Assembly (NCBI RefSeq): GCF_026104355.1
Contig: NZ_CP110535.1
Span: 1,674,001-1,738,000, forward strand
DNA: 64,000 nucleotides
Direction: 5' to 3'
Source of the DNA: Halomonas sp. BDJS001
GTDB lineage: Bacteria; Pseudomonadota; Gammaproteobacteria; Pseudomonadales; Halomonadaceae
The notes beneath the pieces are model-generated. The model saw nothing but the letters and a program-made list of their open reading frames with translations. It did not search any database and was not told where the DNA came from. Each line of letters begins with the position of its first letter. Position 1 is the first letter of the stretch. Made by a program: the position numbers and the translations under genes. Below are positions 1-8,307 of this stretch, in pieces.

Positions 1-427
1 AGCTTCCACGAGCGCCAAAATCGACCGGATAGCGAAAGCCAGCATCTTTAGCCTCATTCTGCACCACTTCAAGCGTGGTGCCCGCCCGCACTGTCAGCGT
101 GGCGGCGTCGTGATCAACGCTCTCCACGCCGGTGAGGCGAGAAAGCGATACCGCGATGCTATCGGCATTGGGCACTGCCGCGCCCGCTAAGCCAGTCATT
201 CCCCCCTGGGGAACCACCGCGCGGCGATGTTCATGACATAGCCGTAGCAGCCTGGAGACCTCTTCACTACTGGTAGGACGTACCAGCGCCAGCGGTCGGC
301 AGGCGGCATGGCCCGTCCAGTCGCTGAAGCAGGACTCAGGAATCGTCTCACCCAGCAGTACGCTGTCACCAAAGCCATCGCGTAGTAAGTCCAAGAAGAC
401 GTCCTTATTGGCTGGATCAACACTCAC
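1..427 (-). CDS. FAD-binding oxidase, GlcD/D-2-hydroxyacid dehydrogenase type (3' end outside window)
   Basis: The reading frame opens at GTG (427-425), with AGGGGAG about 8 nt upstream, and runs off the left edge after 142 codons. The visible protein contains QGGMTGLAGAAVPN followed by a DHDAATLTVRAGTTLE stretch. This is the typical start of a PCMH-type FAD-binding domain (FAD_binding_4) found in GlcD, D-lactate and D-2-hydroxyglutarate dehydrogenases. Such enzymes oxidise D-2-hydroxyacids and pass electrons to quinone or an electron-transfer protein. The gene starts 61 bp downstream of hutH on the same strand and is probably co-transcribed with it. A role on a histidine-derived hydroxyacid such as imidazolelactate is inference only. 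The C-terminal FAD-oxidase domain cannot be checked. Confidence 0.75.
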   Translation of the reverse strand, partial: MSVDPANKDVFLDLLRDGFGDSVLLGETIPESCFSDWTGHAACRPLALVRPTSSEEVSRLLRLCHEHRRAVVPQGGMTGLAGAAVPNADSIAVSLSRLTGVESVDHDAATLTVRAGTTLEVVQNEAKDAGFRYPVDFGARGS

Positions 428-488
428 GGTAGATCTCCCCTAGTAGTTTCTCTCTGGTGGCTTAATGGGTGCGTAGCGTCGTTGCATG

Positions 489-2021
489 TTATTCCTCAGC
501 GTAGAGCCGTGAGCGGGGCAGTAGCGTCTCGAAGGCAGCGTCGGTAACAAAGCGCTGTGCGGCGACGAGGTCGGGAGCGAAATAGCGGTCACGCGAATAA
601 CGGGTGACCTCACGGCGAATAGTCGCCAGGGCTTCTTCGAGGGAGGGGGAGGAGGTTAGGGGGCGGTGGAACTCAACCCCCTGGGCCGCTGCCAGCAATT
701 CAATCGCCACCACGGCGCTGGAATTGAATGCCATATCGGCCAGCCGCCTTGCCGCGAAGGTGGCCATGGAGACGTGATCCTCTTGATTGGCTGAGGTGGG
801 TAAGCTATCGACCGAGGCTGGGTGTGCCAGGGTTTTGTTCTCTGAGGCTAATGCGGCGGCGCTGACCTGAGCGATCATAAAGCCAGAGTTGAGCCCGCTC
901 TCTTCGACCAGGAAGGCTGGTAAGCCTGAAAGCGCCGGATCGACAAGTTGGGCGATGCGGCGTTCCGACAGTGCGCCGATTTCCGAGATCACCAGCGCCA
1001 ACACATCCGACGCCATGGCAACCGGCTCGGCATGGAAGTTGCCCCCGGAAAGCACATCGCCATTATCGAAAACCAGTGGATTGTCGGAGACCGCATTGGC
1101 CTCACGCAGAAACACATTGGCAGCGAAACGAAGATGATCCAGGCAGGCGCCCATCACCTGGGGCTGGCAGCGCAGCGAGTAGGGGTCTTGAACACGCGGG
1201 CAGTCGCGGTGGGATTCGCGTACCCGGCTGCCAGCCAGCAGTTCGCGGTAGAAAACGGCGGCATCCCGCTGACCGGGGTGACCACGAACGGCCTGAATAC
1301 GCTCGTCAAATGGGGTATCCGACCCTTTTAAGGCATCCACCGTCAGGCTCCCTGCCACCACGGCGGCGGTGAATAGCTTCTCGGTGGCGAACAGCCCACG
1401 AAGCGCCAACGCGGTGGATACCTGGGTGCCGTTGATCAGTGCCAACCCCTCCTTGGGGGCCAGAGTAAGCGGTTCGATACCGGCCAGGGCCAGCCCCTCA
1501 CTGGCGGGCATCTCGCGACCTTGGTGACGCATGCGACCCTCGCCAAGCAGGGTGGCCGCCATATGTGCCAGCGGCGCTAGATCCCCCGAGGCGCCAACCG
1601 AACCCTTGGCAGGAATACAGGGATAGACCCGCGCATTGTAAAGCGCCAATAGGCTTTCAATAATCAGCCAGCGGACGCCAGAGTGGCCACGAGCCAGCGA
1701 CGTCGCCTTGAGGGCCAGAATCAGTCCCACGGTGGCGTCATCCAGACTGTCGCCGACCCCGGTGCTGTGTGACAGCACCAGGTTACGCTGCAGCTCTGTC
1801 AGCGAGGCGCGTGGTATGGAGGTTTGGGCCAGCACGCCAAAGCCGGTATTAATACCGTAAACGGTGCGGCCGCTGTCGAGAATGGCGCTGACCGTGGCTT
1901 CGGCCTGAGCGACCCTAATCCGGCTCTCCTCATTGAGTTCGATAGTGGGGCTACCCTCAAAAAGCTCGCGCAGTGTTGCAAGCGTTAGTTGGCCTGGGGA
2001 GAGTCGTTGAGTCGATGTCAT
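489..2021 (-). CDS. hutH: Histidine ammonia-lyase
   Basis: This enzyme catalyses the first step of histidine degradation, non-oxidative deamination of L-histidine to trans-urocanate, in the cytoplasm. At 510 residues it has the usual family length. The MIO-forming Ala-Ser-Gly is intact at residues 144-146 within [11 protein letters not shown]. The catalytic-region motifs VYGINTGFG (about 54-62), [25 protein letters not shown] and NQEDHVSM are all visible. The start ATG has an AGAGG ribosome site 5 nt upstream. It is transcribed away from the 2OG oxygenase-hutD-hutC operon, and a perfect HutC-type palindrome lies at 2096-2105 in its promoter region. This is the active lyase of the locus, in contrast to the paralogue at 9893-11446. 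Confidence 0.97.
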   Translation of the reverse strand: MTSTQRLSPGQLTLATLRELFEGSPTIELNEESRIRVAQAEATVSAILDSGRTVYGINTGFGVLAQTSIPRASLTELQRNLVLSHSTGVGDSLDDATVGLILALKATSLARGHSGVRWLIIESLLALYNARVYPCIPAKGSVGASGDLAPLAHMAATLLGEGRMRHQGREMPASEGLALAGIEPLTLAPKEGLALINGTQVSTALALRGLFATEKLFTAAVVAGSLTVDALKGSDTPFDERIQAVRGHPGQRDAAVFYRELLAGSRVRESHRDCPRVQDPYSLRCQPQVMGACLDHLRFAANVFLREANAVSDNPLVFDNGDVLSGGNFHAEPVAMASDVLALVISEIGALSERRIAQLVDPALSGLPAFLVEESGLNSGFMIAQVSAAALASENKTLAHPASVDSLPTSANQEDHVSMATFAARRLADMAFNSSAVVAIELLAAAQGVEFHRPLTSSPSLEEALATIRREVTRYSRDRYFAPDLVAAQRFVTDAAFETLLPRSRLYAEE

Positions 2022-2095
2022 GGTTACCTCTATCGGCGCCTGGTAAACAGCATGCCGTGATGGAAGTGGCGGTGATGAAGTGTATGTCTTTATTA

Positions 2096-2105
2096 TGTAT
2101 ATACA
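2096..2105. promoter_or_regulatory. Putative HutC operator (hutH side)
   Basis: The perfect 10-bp palindrome TGTATATACA lies 75 bp upstream of the hutH start. The same word occurs at 6272-6281 and 6464-6473, and once with one mismatch at 2294-2303. All four are in the two divergent hut promoter regions. GntR/UTRA regulators of the HutC type bind TGTA-N2-TACA-like palindromes in Pseudomonas, so HutC is the obvious ligand, with urocanate the expected inducer. Confidence 0.75.
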
Positions 2106-2293
2106 GGTAGGCAGGGTTGATGCAAGTGAAAAGTGGTCATTAATGGGTGAATAAATATTTTTGATTTTTTGCTTATATTGGTGCGTTTTTTACATTTATG
2201 CCTTTTTTTGGCGCAATTTTCGTTATGGATATGGGGTGGTGGTCTATTTCAATCGCCTTCTCAGGTTATCGTTTAGACCGTATATTTTTAATA

Positions 2294-2303
2294 TGTATAT
2301 ACT
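2294..2303. promoter_or_regulatory. Putative HutC operator (2OG oxygenase-hutDC side)
   Basis: TGTATATACT matches the palindrome TGTATATACA at nine of ten positions. It lies 31 bp upstream of the sigma-54 element at 2334-2349, so HutC bound here could interfere with activator-dependent transcription of the operon that includes hutC itself, giving autoregulation. Confidence 0.6.
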
Positions 2304-2333
2304 TATTGAGTGTTGAGCGTTTTTGATGGTTTT

Positions 2334-2349
2334 TGGCACGTGCATTGCA
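2334..2349 (+). promoter_or_regulatory. Sigma-54 promoter for the 2OG oxygenase-hutD-hutC operon
   Basis: TGGCACGTGCATTGCA fits the RpoN consensus TGGCACG-N4-TTGCA. The invariant GG (2335-2336) and GC (2347-2348) are separated by 10 nt. It sits 97 bp upstream of the oxygenase start. In Pseudomonas, hut transcription is sigma-54 dependent and activated by CbrB or NtrC, so carbon/nitrogen control of this operon is a natural inference. No enhancer was identified with confidence. Confidence 0.78.
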
Positions 2350-2445
2350 GAATCGTTAGCGCAACACCTTCACGGCCATTATTGAAAAACAAAACCGCTA
2401 AGAGAATGTGCGCGAGTACGTTCTTATCGTTAGGAGACTGCGCAG

Positions 2446-3417
2446 ATGAGTAACTCAGCTACGAATATTCCTGTTGTGGATATGCAGGGCGTACGGGAGG
2501 GTGACATTCAAGCTCTCGCTCGGGCGGGTGAGGCGATACATAACGCCTGTACCCAAGTGGGGTTTTTCTACATCATCAATCATGGGCTTCCCCAGGCGGT
2601 GATAGATGATGCGATGAAGGCTGCCCAGCGTTTCTTTGCCGAGCCGCTTGAGCGCAAGGTGGAGGTGGCTGTTAACAAGCGCCACCGAGGTTTTCATCGC
2701 CGTGGTGGCGCGACCATGTATCAGGCGACACTCCCTGATGAGAAAGAGTTTTATAGCTTTGGGTTGGATCTGGCTGAGGATGACCCGAGTGTGCTAGCGG
2801 GGGAAGCACTGCGTGGGCCGAACCAGTGGCCGAGTTTTATGCCCGAATTCCAGCAGACGATGGATCGCTACTTTGTTGAGGTAGGTCGCTGTGGCGCAGA
2901 CCTGTTGCGTGCGATTGCGGTGAGCCTAGAGATCGATCCTGAGTTCTTCGCGGCTAAATACACCAAGCCGTTACAGCGCACCCAGGCGGTCTATTACCCT
3001 GTGCAGGCTGAGGATCGACCGGCGGATCAGTTTGGCGTTGCGCCGCATACTGATTATGGCTGTGTGACGCTGCTCTACCAGGACGGGGTGGGTGGTTTGC
3101 AGGTGCGTGAACTGGGTAGCGAGCGCTGGATCGATGCGCCTTTTATCGAGGGCTCGCTGGTAGTTAATGTCGGTGATTTGTTGGCGCGATGGTCAAATGA
3201 CCGCTTTCGCTCTACGTTGCATCGTGTCATCAATACCAGTGGCCGGGAACGCTACTCCATTGCGACCTTTTATGACCCCGATTATGCTGCCCGCGTTGAT
3301 CCCGCAGACCTCGGTGTATCGGCAGCAGAAGCCCACTATCCACCAGTGACTGCGGGTGATTACATTTTGGGTCGCATTGATGCCTCAATGAGCTACCGCA
3401 AGGCTGCTGCATCCTGA
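2446..3417 (+). CDS. 2-oxoglutarate/Fe(II)-dependent oxygenase, isopenicillin-N-synthase-like
   Basis: The 323-residue protein has the DIOX_N region at the N terminus (IPVVDM, then GFFYIINHG at about 39-47) followed by the 2OG-Fe(II) core. The iron triad is H201-x-D203 (APHTDYG) and H259 (STLHRVIN). R269-x-S271 (RYS) is the expected 2OG-binding pair, so the enzyme looks active. Such enzymes couple 2OG decarboxylation to hydroxylation or ring chemistry on a second substrate, which cannot be named from sequence. It heads an operon with hutD (13-bp gap) and hutC behind a sigma-54 promoter and a HutC-like site, so a side reaction of histidine or an imidazole compound is plausible. Histidine catabolism also supplies glutamate and hence 2OG. 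Ribosome site AGGAG precedes the ATG. Confidence 0.85.
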   Translation: MSNSATNIPVVDMQGVREGDIQALARAGEAIHNACTQVGFFYIINHGLPQAVIDDAMKAAQRFFAEPLERKVEVAVNKRHRGFHRRGGATMYQATLPDEKEFYSFGLDLAEDDPSVLAGEALRGPNQWPSFMPEFQQTMDRYFVEVGRCGADLLRAIAVSLEIDPEFFAAKYTKPLQRTQAVYYPVQAEDRPADQFGVAPHTDYGCVTLLYQDGVGGLQVRELGSERWIDAPFIEGSLVVNVGDLLARWSNDRFRSTLHRVINTSGRERYSIATFYDPDYAARVDPADLGVSAAEAHYPPVTAGDYILGRIDASMSYRKAAAS

Positions 3418-3430
3418 TGGGGAGCGATAG

Positions 3431-4036
3431 ATGAAGTTGCCTGAAAGGTTACGCTTTAGTGAATTTTTGCCCGTCGCTTGGCAAAATGGCGGCGGAGTAA
3501 CACGTGAAGTGGCGCGCCGGGAGGGCGATGAGAAATCGTTGGGCTGGCGGGTTTCGGTGGCTGAACTTGAGCGGGAGGGGCCATTCTCGATGATTGCGGG
3601 AGTCAGGCGTCACTTTACGGTGATAGGTGAGCATCCGGTCACGCTTGTTTTGCCTGATCAGCGTACTGTTTTGGCACCTTGGGAAAGTTTTATCTTCGAA
3701 GGTGAAGCAGCGGTGAATTGCTTGTTGCCTGAAGGGCCGAGTCGGGCGCTGAATTTAATGTACAATCCAGCAAACTGGCAGGCTTCTGTTCGTTGGCTAA
3801 CGTCTGGGGGGCCGCTAAGGCAAGCCCCGAACGCTGAAACGTTTATTTTAGCCGTTGATGGCCAGGCGTGGCTGGTCGGTGAGCCGTCACTGTCTCTTAG
3901 TGGTGGTGATATTTGGCACTGGCCCAGACCCAGCGCTGCTGACGAGCTAACGACTGATAGCTGTAACACAATGACATTTGAGACGCTGCCTGCAACGCAC
4001 CTGATTAGGGTCGACCTGTCTCCGCGGGTTCGATAA
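3431..4036 (+). CDS. hutD: HutD family protein
   Basis: This 201-residue cupin-like protein begins with the family's characteristic NGGGVTREVARR (about 18-29), GWRVSVAELEREGPFS and HPVTLVLPD segments. HutD proteins (DUF886) are found in proteobacterial hut loci. In Pseudomonas fluorescens HutD is proposed to limit hut activity, perhaps by binding formylglutamate or urocanate, and it is not an enzyme of the pathway. It lies 13 bp after the oxygenase and 53 bp before hutC, in one operon. The later part diverges from the family core, but the length is normal. Confidence 0.9.
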   Translation: MKLPERLRFSEFLPVAWQNGGGVTREVARREGDEKSLGWRVSVAELEREGPFSMIAGVRRHFTVIGEHPVTLVLPDQRTVLAPWESFIFEGEAAVNCLLPEGPSRALNLMYNPANWQASVRWLTSGGPLRQAPNAETFILAVDGQAWLVGEPSLSLSGGDIWHWPRPSAADELTTDSCNTMTFETLPATHLIRVDLSPRVR

Positions 4037-4089
4037 CTCTTTTCAGAGTGTTCATGAGCGGGGTGGTGAAAGGGATTTGAGGAGAGCAC

Positions 4090-4803
4090 GTGGGACGCCA
4101 ACCGCCCCGGTATCAACAGATTAAGCAGTACCTGCTGGATAATATCCGTTCAGGACATTTTCCCGTCGACCATAAAATCCCCCCTGAGGAGCAGCTTGCG
4201 GTTACTTTTGGCGTCAGCAGAATGACGGCCAATAAGGCCATTCGCGACCTGGTACAGGAGGGCTATCTGGTGCGCCAATCAGGTATCGGCACCTTTGTGA
4301 CGGATCGGCGCTCTGAATCGCCATTGGCTGAAATTAATAATATTGCAGATGAGGTACGCAGCCGTGGCCACGAATACGCCAATCGTGTAGTGAGTTGTGA
4401 AGCGCTGAATGCTGACGATGAGATTGCCCTGCGGATGGGCGTACGCATTGGGACTAGGTTGTTTCATTCGATTCTTATTCACCTGGAAAATGGCCTGCCG
4501 ATCCAGCTCGAAGAGCGCTACGTCAATCCGCGCTGGGTGCCCGGTTATTTGGAGGCAGACTTTGCTCGCCAAACACCCAATGAGGTGTTGGTTGCCGCCT
4601 GCCCGATTACCGATATGGAGCACGTAGTAGAGGCGGTGCTGCCAGAAGCGGGGGCGGCAAAGTGGCTACAAATTGATGCAGCGCTACCTTGCCTGAGTGT
4701 TCGCCGGCGTACTTGGTCAGGCGACCGCCTAATTAGCTATGCTCACCTGCTGCATCCCGGAGACCGCTATAAATTGCGGACTATGGCGAGTTCTTCTAAA
4801 TAG
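4090..4803 (+). CDS. hutC: Histidine utilisation repressor HutC (GntR family, UTRA domain)
   Basis: The protein has an N-terminal GntR winged helix (about 1-70, with FGVSRMTANKAIRDLVQEGYL as the recognition region) and a UTRA ligand domain (about 90-230, with the QLEERYVNP motif typical of HutC). It represses hut genes, and urocanate is the known inducer in Pseudomonas and enteric relatives. Translation starts at GTG (4090) with GAGGAGAG 4-10 nt upstream; no better ATG exists before the HTH. It is the last gene of the oxygenase-hutD-hutC operon and converges on hutF. Its probable operators are at 2096, 2294, 6272 and 6464. Confidence 0.95.
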   Translation: MGRQPPRYQQIKQYLLDNIRSGHFPVDHKIPPEEQLAVTFGVSRMTANKAIRDLVQEGYLVRQSGIGTFVTDRRSESPLAEINNIADEVRSRGHEYANRVVSCEALNADDEIALRMGVRIGTRLFHSILIHLENGLPIQLEERYVNPRWVPGYLEADFARQTPNEVLVAACPITDMEHVVEAVLPEAGAAKWLQIDAALPCLSVRRRTWSGDRLISYAHLLHPGDRYKLRTMASSSK

Positions 4804-4852
4804 TCGTTCTTGCAAAGCAGCTTAAGTCGTTCTCGCGGAACAACCGCTAGGC

Positions 4853-4892
4853 TATCTCACACAAACTTATCTCACACTAGCTTATCTCACGA
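4853..4892. repeat. Short tandem repeat, period 15, about 2.7 units
   Basis: Three consecutive units begin TATCTCAC: 4853-4867, 4868-4882 and 4883-4892 (partial). The array lies in the convergent hutC-hutF gap and runs into the hutF stop codon (4877-4879), so the last copy encodes the end of HutF. It has the same layout as arrays at 26393, 32297, 47412, 56615, 59523 and 62121. Confidence 0.8.
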
Positions 4893-6238
4893 AACAGTTT
4901 GGCAAGCGCCGCACTGTTGGCCTCATCGAGGGCGTGCCGCCGCTGCTGGATAACCCAGCGGCCTGCGACCATGACGTCGCGTATCTGTTGCTTGGAACCG
5001 CCAAACAGCCAACGCCCTAGCCGCGTTTCGTCGGTACTCGTGGCGAGGTAGGGGTCGTTGCCATCGAGGACGACTATATCGGCTCGTTTGCCCGCTTCGA
5101 GCGCGCCGATGGGTTGGCCAGAGGCCTGGGCGCCTCCCGCTAAGGCCTGGCGATAAAGCCAGTCGCCCACCGGGCGTATTTCGCTATCGTGCAGGCAGTT
5201 GCGCTGTTGCGTGGCAAGGCGCTGGCCATACTCAAGCAGCCGTAGCTCTTCAACCACGTCCAGTGAGACATGGCTATCAGAGCCAATCCCCAGGCGCCCA
5301 CCCTGGGGGGCATACTCCACTGCGCGGAAGATGCCGTCGCCCAGATTGGCCTCGGTGGTCGGACAGAGCCCCGCCACGGCGCCGCTAGCGGCGAGGTCAC
5401 GTACCTCTGAGTCGTCAAGGTGGGTGGCATGGATCAAACACCAGCGCTCATCCACCTCCACATTATCCAGTAGCCAGCGGACGGGGCGCTTGCCTGAATA
5501 GGCGAGGCTGTCTTCCACTTCGCGTTGCTGCTCGGCCACATGAATATGGCGTGGGCCAACAGGGTTCGTCGCCAGCACCGCCTGAATCTCTTCTAATGTC
5601 ACCGCACGCAGTGAGTGGAACGCCATACCCAGTGCTTGTGTGGGGTGGTCGGCAAGGCTTGGCTTCAACGTCTCAAGCAATTTCAAAAAATCTGGGACGG
5701 CGTGGATAAAGCGCCTTTGCCCATGATTGGGTGGCTGGCCACCAAAGCCGCTGTGGGCGTAAAGCACCGGCAACAAGGTAAGCGCAATGCCGCTGCGCTC
5801 GGCGGCTTGGCTAATCGCCCAGGCCATTTCAGCAGGATCACGATGGGCCTTGCCCGATATATCGTGGTGCAAATAATGAAATTCGCTGACCTGCGTATAG
5901 CCGCCCTTAAGCATTTCGACATAGAGCGCCTGGGCGATGGTGCCCACTTGATCTGGCGTGAGACGATCGACCAAGCCGTACATGCGGTCTCGCCAGCTCC
6001 AGAAGCTGTCTGGCTGTGTGCTACCCACTTCTGCCAGACCCGCCATGGCGCGCTGGAAAGCGTGTGAGTGTAGGTTAGGCATACCGGGTATCGCTGGCCC
6101 GGCTAAACGCTGAGCGTCGCCGGGCGAGCTGTTGGGTTGCACCGATATAAGCATGCCGGTTGCATCGACTTCGAACAGCACCTGCGAGGCCCACCCAGTC
6201 GGCAGCAGGGCGTGATCAGCGAAATAGCAATGGGTCAT
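4877..6238 (-). CDS. hutF: Formimidoylglutamate deiminase
   Basis: This amidohydrolase converts N-formimino-L-glutamate to N-formyl-L-glutamate plus ammonia, the fourth step of the five-step hut pathway. The 453-residue protein carries the metal-binding signature HSHAFQRAMAG near residue 57, HVAEQQREVEDS and LIHATHLDD in the middle, and SDSHVSLDVVEELRLLEYGQR near residue 320, all typical of HutF. Together with hutG it shows that this organism uses the Pseudomonas-type route and not the formiminoglutamase (HutG of Bacillus) route. The gene runs divergently from hutU, with HutC-like palindromes at 6272 and 6464 between them. Confidence 0.96.
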   Translation of the reverse strand: MTHCYFADHALLPTGWASQVLFEVDATGMLISVQPNSSPGDAQRLAGPAIPGMPNLHSHAFQRAMAGLAEVGSTQPDSFWSWRDRMYGLVDRLTPDQVGTIAQALYVEMLKGGYTQVSEFHYLHHDISGKAHRDPAEMAWAISQAAERSGIALTLLPVLYAHSGFGGQPPNHGQRRFIHAVPDFLKLLETLKPSLADHPTQALGMAFHSLRAVTLEEIQAVLATNPVGPRHIHVAEQQREVEDSLAYSGKRPVRWLLDNVEVDERWCLIHATHLDDSEVRDLAASGAVAGLCPTTEANLGDGIFRAVEYAPQGGRLGIGSDSHVSLDVVEELRLLEYGQRLATQQRNCLHDSEIRPVGDWLYRQALAGGAQASGQPIGALEAGKRADIVVLDGNDPYLATSTDETRLGRWLFGGSKQQIRDVMVAGRWVIQQRRHALDEANSAALAKLFREIS

Positions 6239-6271
6239 CGGGGCTCCTTTTCGTTAACGGATGACTGTTAA

Positions 6272-6281
6272 TGTATATACA
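6272..6281. promoter_or_regulatory. Putative HutC operator (hutF side)
   Basis: The perfect palindrome TGTATATACA lies 34 bp upstream of the hutF start, where a bound repressor would cover the promoter or transcription start of hutF. Confidence 0.72.
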
Positions 6282-6463
6282 TATAGCGAAGTCCGCTTCC
6301 CAGGTAAAGCAGAGAGTTGGAATTTCCTCGTAAAGTTCATTATGGTGCGTAATTTCGCCCTGTTGTTGGCGTTTGCACTATGTTGGCGAATATTTATGGC
6401 TGAGTTGTTTTTTTGCTAAAAAGGGCGATTTAGGTGATTGCGCAGAAGCGTTTGTTGTCATAA

Positions 6464-6473
6464 TGTATATACA
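6464..6473. promoter_or_regulatory. Putative HutC operator (hutU side)
   Basis: The perfect palindrome TGTATATACA lies 26 bp upstream of the hutU ATG and just before the GGAG ribosome site (6491-6494). It is well placed to block transcription of the hutU-BCCT-hutH2-hutI-hutG operon. Confidence 0.75.
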
Positions 6474-6499
6474 AACTTTGACAACAAACAGGAGTTACC

Positions 6500-8170
6500 A
6501 TGTCTCTTTCACGCTTTCGCGATACCGAAATTCGGGCACCTCATGGAGCTGAGCTCTCCTGCAAGAGCTGGATGACTGAAGCGCCGCTGCGCATGCTGAT
6601 GAACAACCTTGATCCGGATGTCGCCGAGAATCCCAAAGAGCTGGTGGTCTATGGCGGGATTGGCCGCGCCGCCCGCAATTGGGAGTGTTTCGATACCATC
6701 GTTGAGACGCTCAAACGTTTAGAAGATAACCAGTCGCTGCTGATCCAGTCCGGCAAGCCGGTAGGGGTTTTTGAGACCCATAAGGATGCGCCGCGGGTAT
6801 TGATCGCCAACTCCAACCTAGTGCCCGCCTGGGCCAACTGGGAGCACTTCAACGAGCTGGATAAGAAGGGCCTGATGATGTACGGCCAGATGACGGCTGG
6901 CTCATGGATCTACATCGGCTCTCAGGGCATTGTTCAGGGTACTTACGAAACCTTTGTTGAGGCTGGTCGCCAGCACTATGACGGCAAACTGGCCGGGCGC
7001 TGGATTCTGACGGCCGGTCTTGGCGGTATGGGCGGGGCGCAGCCATTGGCGGCAACGCTGGCGGGTGCCTGCAGCCTCAATATTGAGTGTCAGCAGAGCC
7101 GCATTGATATGCGCTTGCGTACCCGCTATGTGGACGAGCAGGCTAGCGACCTCGACGATGCCCTGGCGCGCCTGGAGCGCTATACCTCAGAAGGTAAAGC
7201 CGTCTCGATTGCGCTCCATGGCAATGCCGCTGAAATATTGCCGGAACTGATTAAGCGTGGCGTCAAGCCGGATATGGTAACCGACCAGACCAGTGCTCAC
7301 GACCCACTGCATGGTTATCTGCCCGCAGGCTGGACTTGGGATGAGTATCTGACCCGCGGGAAGACTGAACCCGAGGTGGTGGTCAAGGCGGCTAAGCGCT
7401 CCATGGCGGTGCATGTGCAGGCCATGCTCGACTTCCAGGCAATGGGCATACCGACCTTCGATTATGGCAATAACATTCGCCAGATGGCTCAGGAGGAGGG
7501 CGTTGCTAACGCTTTCGACTTCCCCGGCTTTGTGCCTGCCTACATTCGCCCGCTGTTCTGCCAGGGAATTGGCCCATTCCGCTGGGTGGCACTCTCCGGT
7601 GATCCAGAAGATATCTACAAGACCGACCAGAAAGTCAAAGAACTCATCCCAGATGATCCGCATCTGCATAACTGGCTGGACATGGCTAAGGAGCGTATCA
7701 GCTTCCAGGGCTTACCGGCGCGCATCTGCTGGGTGGGCTTAAAGGATCGTGCGCGCCTGGGGCAGGCGTTTAACGCCATGGTCGCCAGTGGAGAGCTGAA
7801 GGCGCCCATTGTGATTGGTCGCGACCACCTGGACTCCGGCTCGGTGGCTAGCCCCAATCGGGAGACTGAATCAATGCTGGATGGCTCGGATGCCATCTCT
7901 GACTGGCCGCTGCTCAATGCGCTGCTCAATACCGCTGGGGGCGCCACCTGGGTTTCTCTTCACCATGGCGGTGGAGTGGGCATGGGTTACTCCCAGCATG
8001 CAGGGGTGGTGATTGTCGCCGATGGCACGGATGACGCTCATGCCCGATTGGGCCGCGTGCTGCGTAATGATCCGGCCACTGGGGTCATGCGCCATGCCGA
8101 TGCTGGCTACGACATCGCCAAGCAGAGTGCCGCTGAGCAGGGGCTCGATTTGCCGATGGTAATGCCCTGA
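6500..8170 (+). CDS. hutU: Urocanate hydratase (urocanase)
   Basis: Urocanase is NAD+-dependent and hydrates urocanate to 4-imidazolone-5-propanoate, the second hut step. The 556-residue length matches the family. The NAD-binding Rossmann motif [18 protein letters not shown] lies near residue 175, and the conserved [13 protein letters not shown] and [17 protein letters not shown] segments follow. GDPEDI and [16 protein letters not shown] are also family signatures. It is the first gene of a rightward operon, 137 bp before the BCCT gene. Its HutC-like operator at 6464 points to urocanate-responsive control. Confidence 0.98.
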   Translation: MSLSRFRDTEIRAPHGAELSCKSWMTEAPLRMLMNNLDPDVAENPKELVVYGGIGRAARNWECFDTIVETLKRLEDNQSLLIQSGKPVGVFETHKDAPRVLIANSNLVPAWANWEHFNELDKKGLMMYGQMTAGSWIYIGSQGIVQGTYETFVEAGRQHYDGKLAGRWILTAGLGGMGGAQPLAATLAGACSLNIECQQSRIDMRLRTRYVDEQASDLDDALARLERYTSEGKAVSIALHGNAAEILPELIKRGVKPDMVTDQTSAHDPLHGYLPAGWTWDEYLTRGKTEPEVVVKAAKRSMAVHVQAMLDFQAMGIPTFDYGNNIRQMAQEEGVANAFDFPGFVPAYIRPLFCQGIGPFRWVALSGDPEDIYKTDQKVKELIPDDPHLHNWLDMAKERISFQGLPARICWVGLKDRARLGQAFNAMVASGELKAPIVIGRDHLDSGSVASPNRETESMLDGSDAISDWPLLNALLNTAGGATWVSLHHGGGVGMGYSQHAGVVIVADGTDDAHARLGRVLRNDPATGVMRHADAGYDIAKQSAAEQGLDLPMVMP

Positions 8171-8238
8171 AAACCTAAGTAACAATCCTCATCAATAACC
8201 TCCCTACCTTTAACGTTGCTGGATACACAGATACGGGT

Positions 8239-8259
8239 GCCGACAGGCAGCATGTCGGC
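8239..8259. other. Hairpin between hutU and the BCCT gene
   Basis: A perfect 7-bp stem, GCCGACA / TGTCGGC, encloses a 7-nt loop in the 137-bp gap. No T-run follows, so it is not a classical terminator. It may mark a processing or stability point that sets hutU apart from the genes downstream. Confidence 0.5.
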
Positions 8260-8307
8260 TCCTAATAAAAAAGCGCTATAAAAATAAACCCCGACAGGAG
8301 ACATACA

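Noticed and set aside
196..423. 75-codon minus-strand frame
   Set aside because: It is a shifted frame inside the FAD-oxidase gene; the true frame from GTG 427 carries the QGGMTGLAG flavin-domain motif.
8239..8259. Terminator between hutU and the BCCT gene
   Set aside because: The 7-bp stem is perfect but no T-run follows, so it is listed as a hairpin only.
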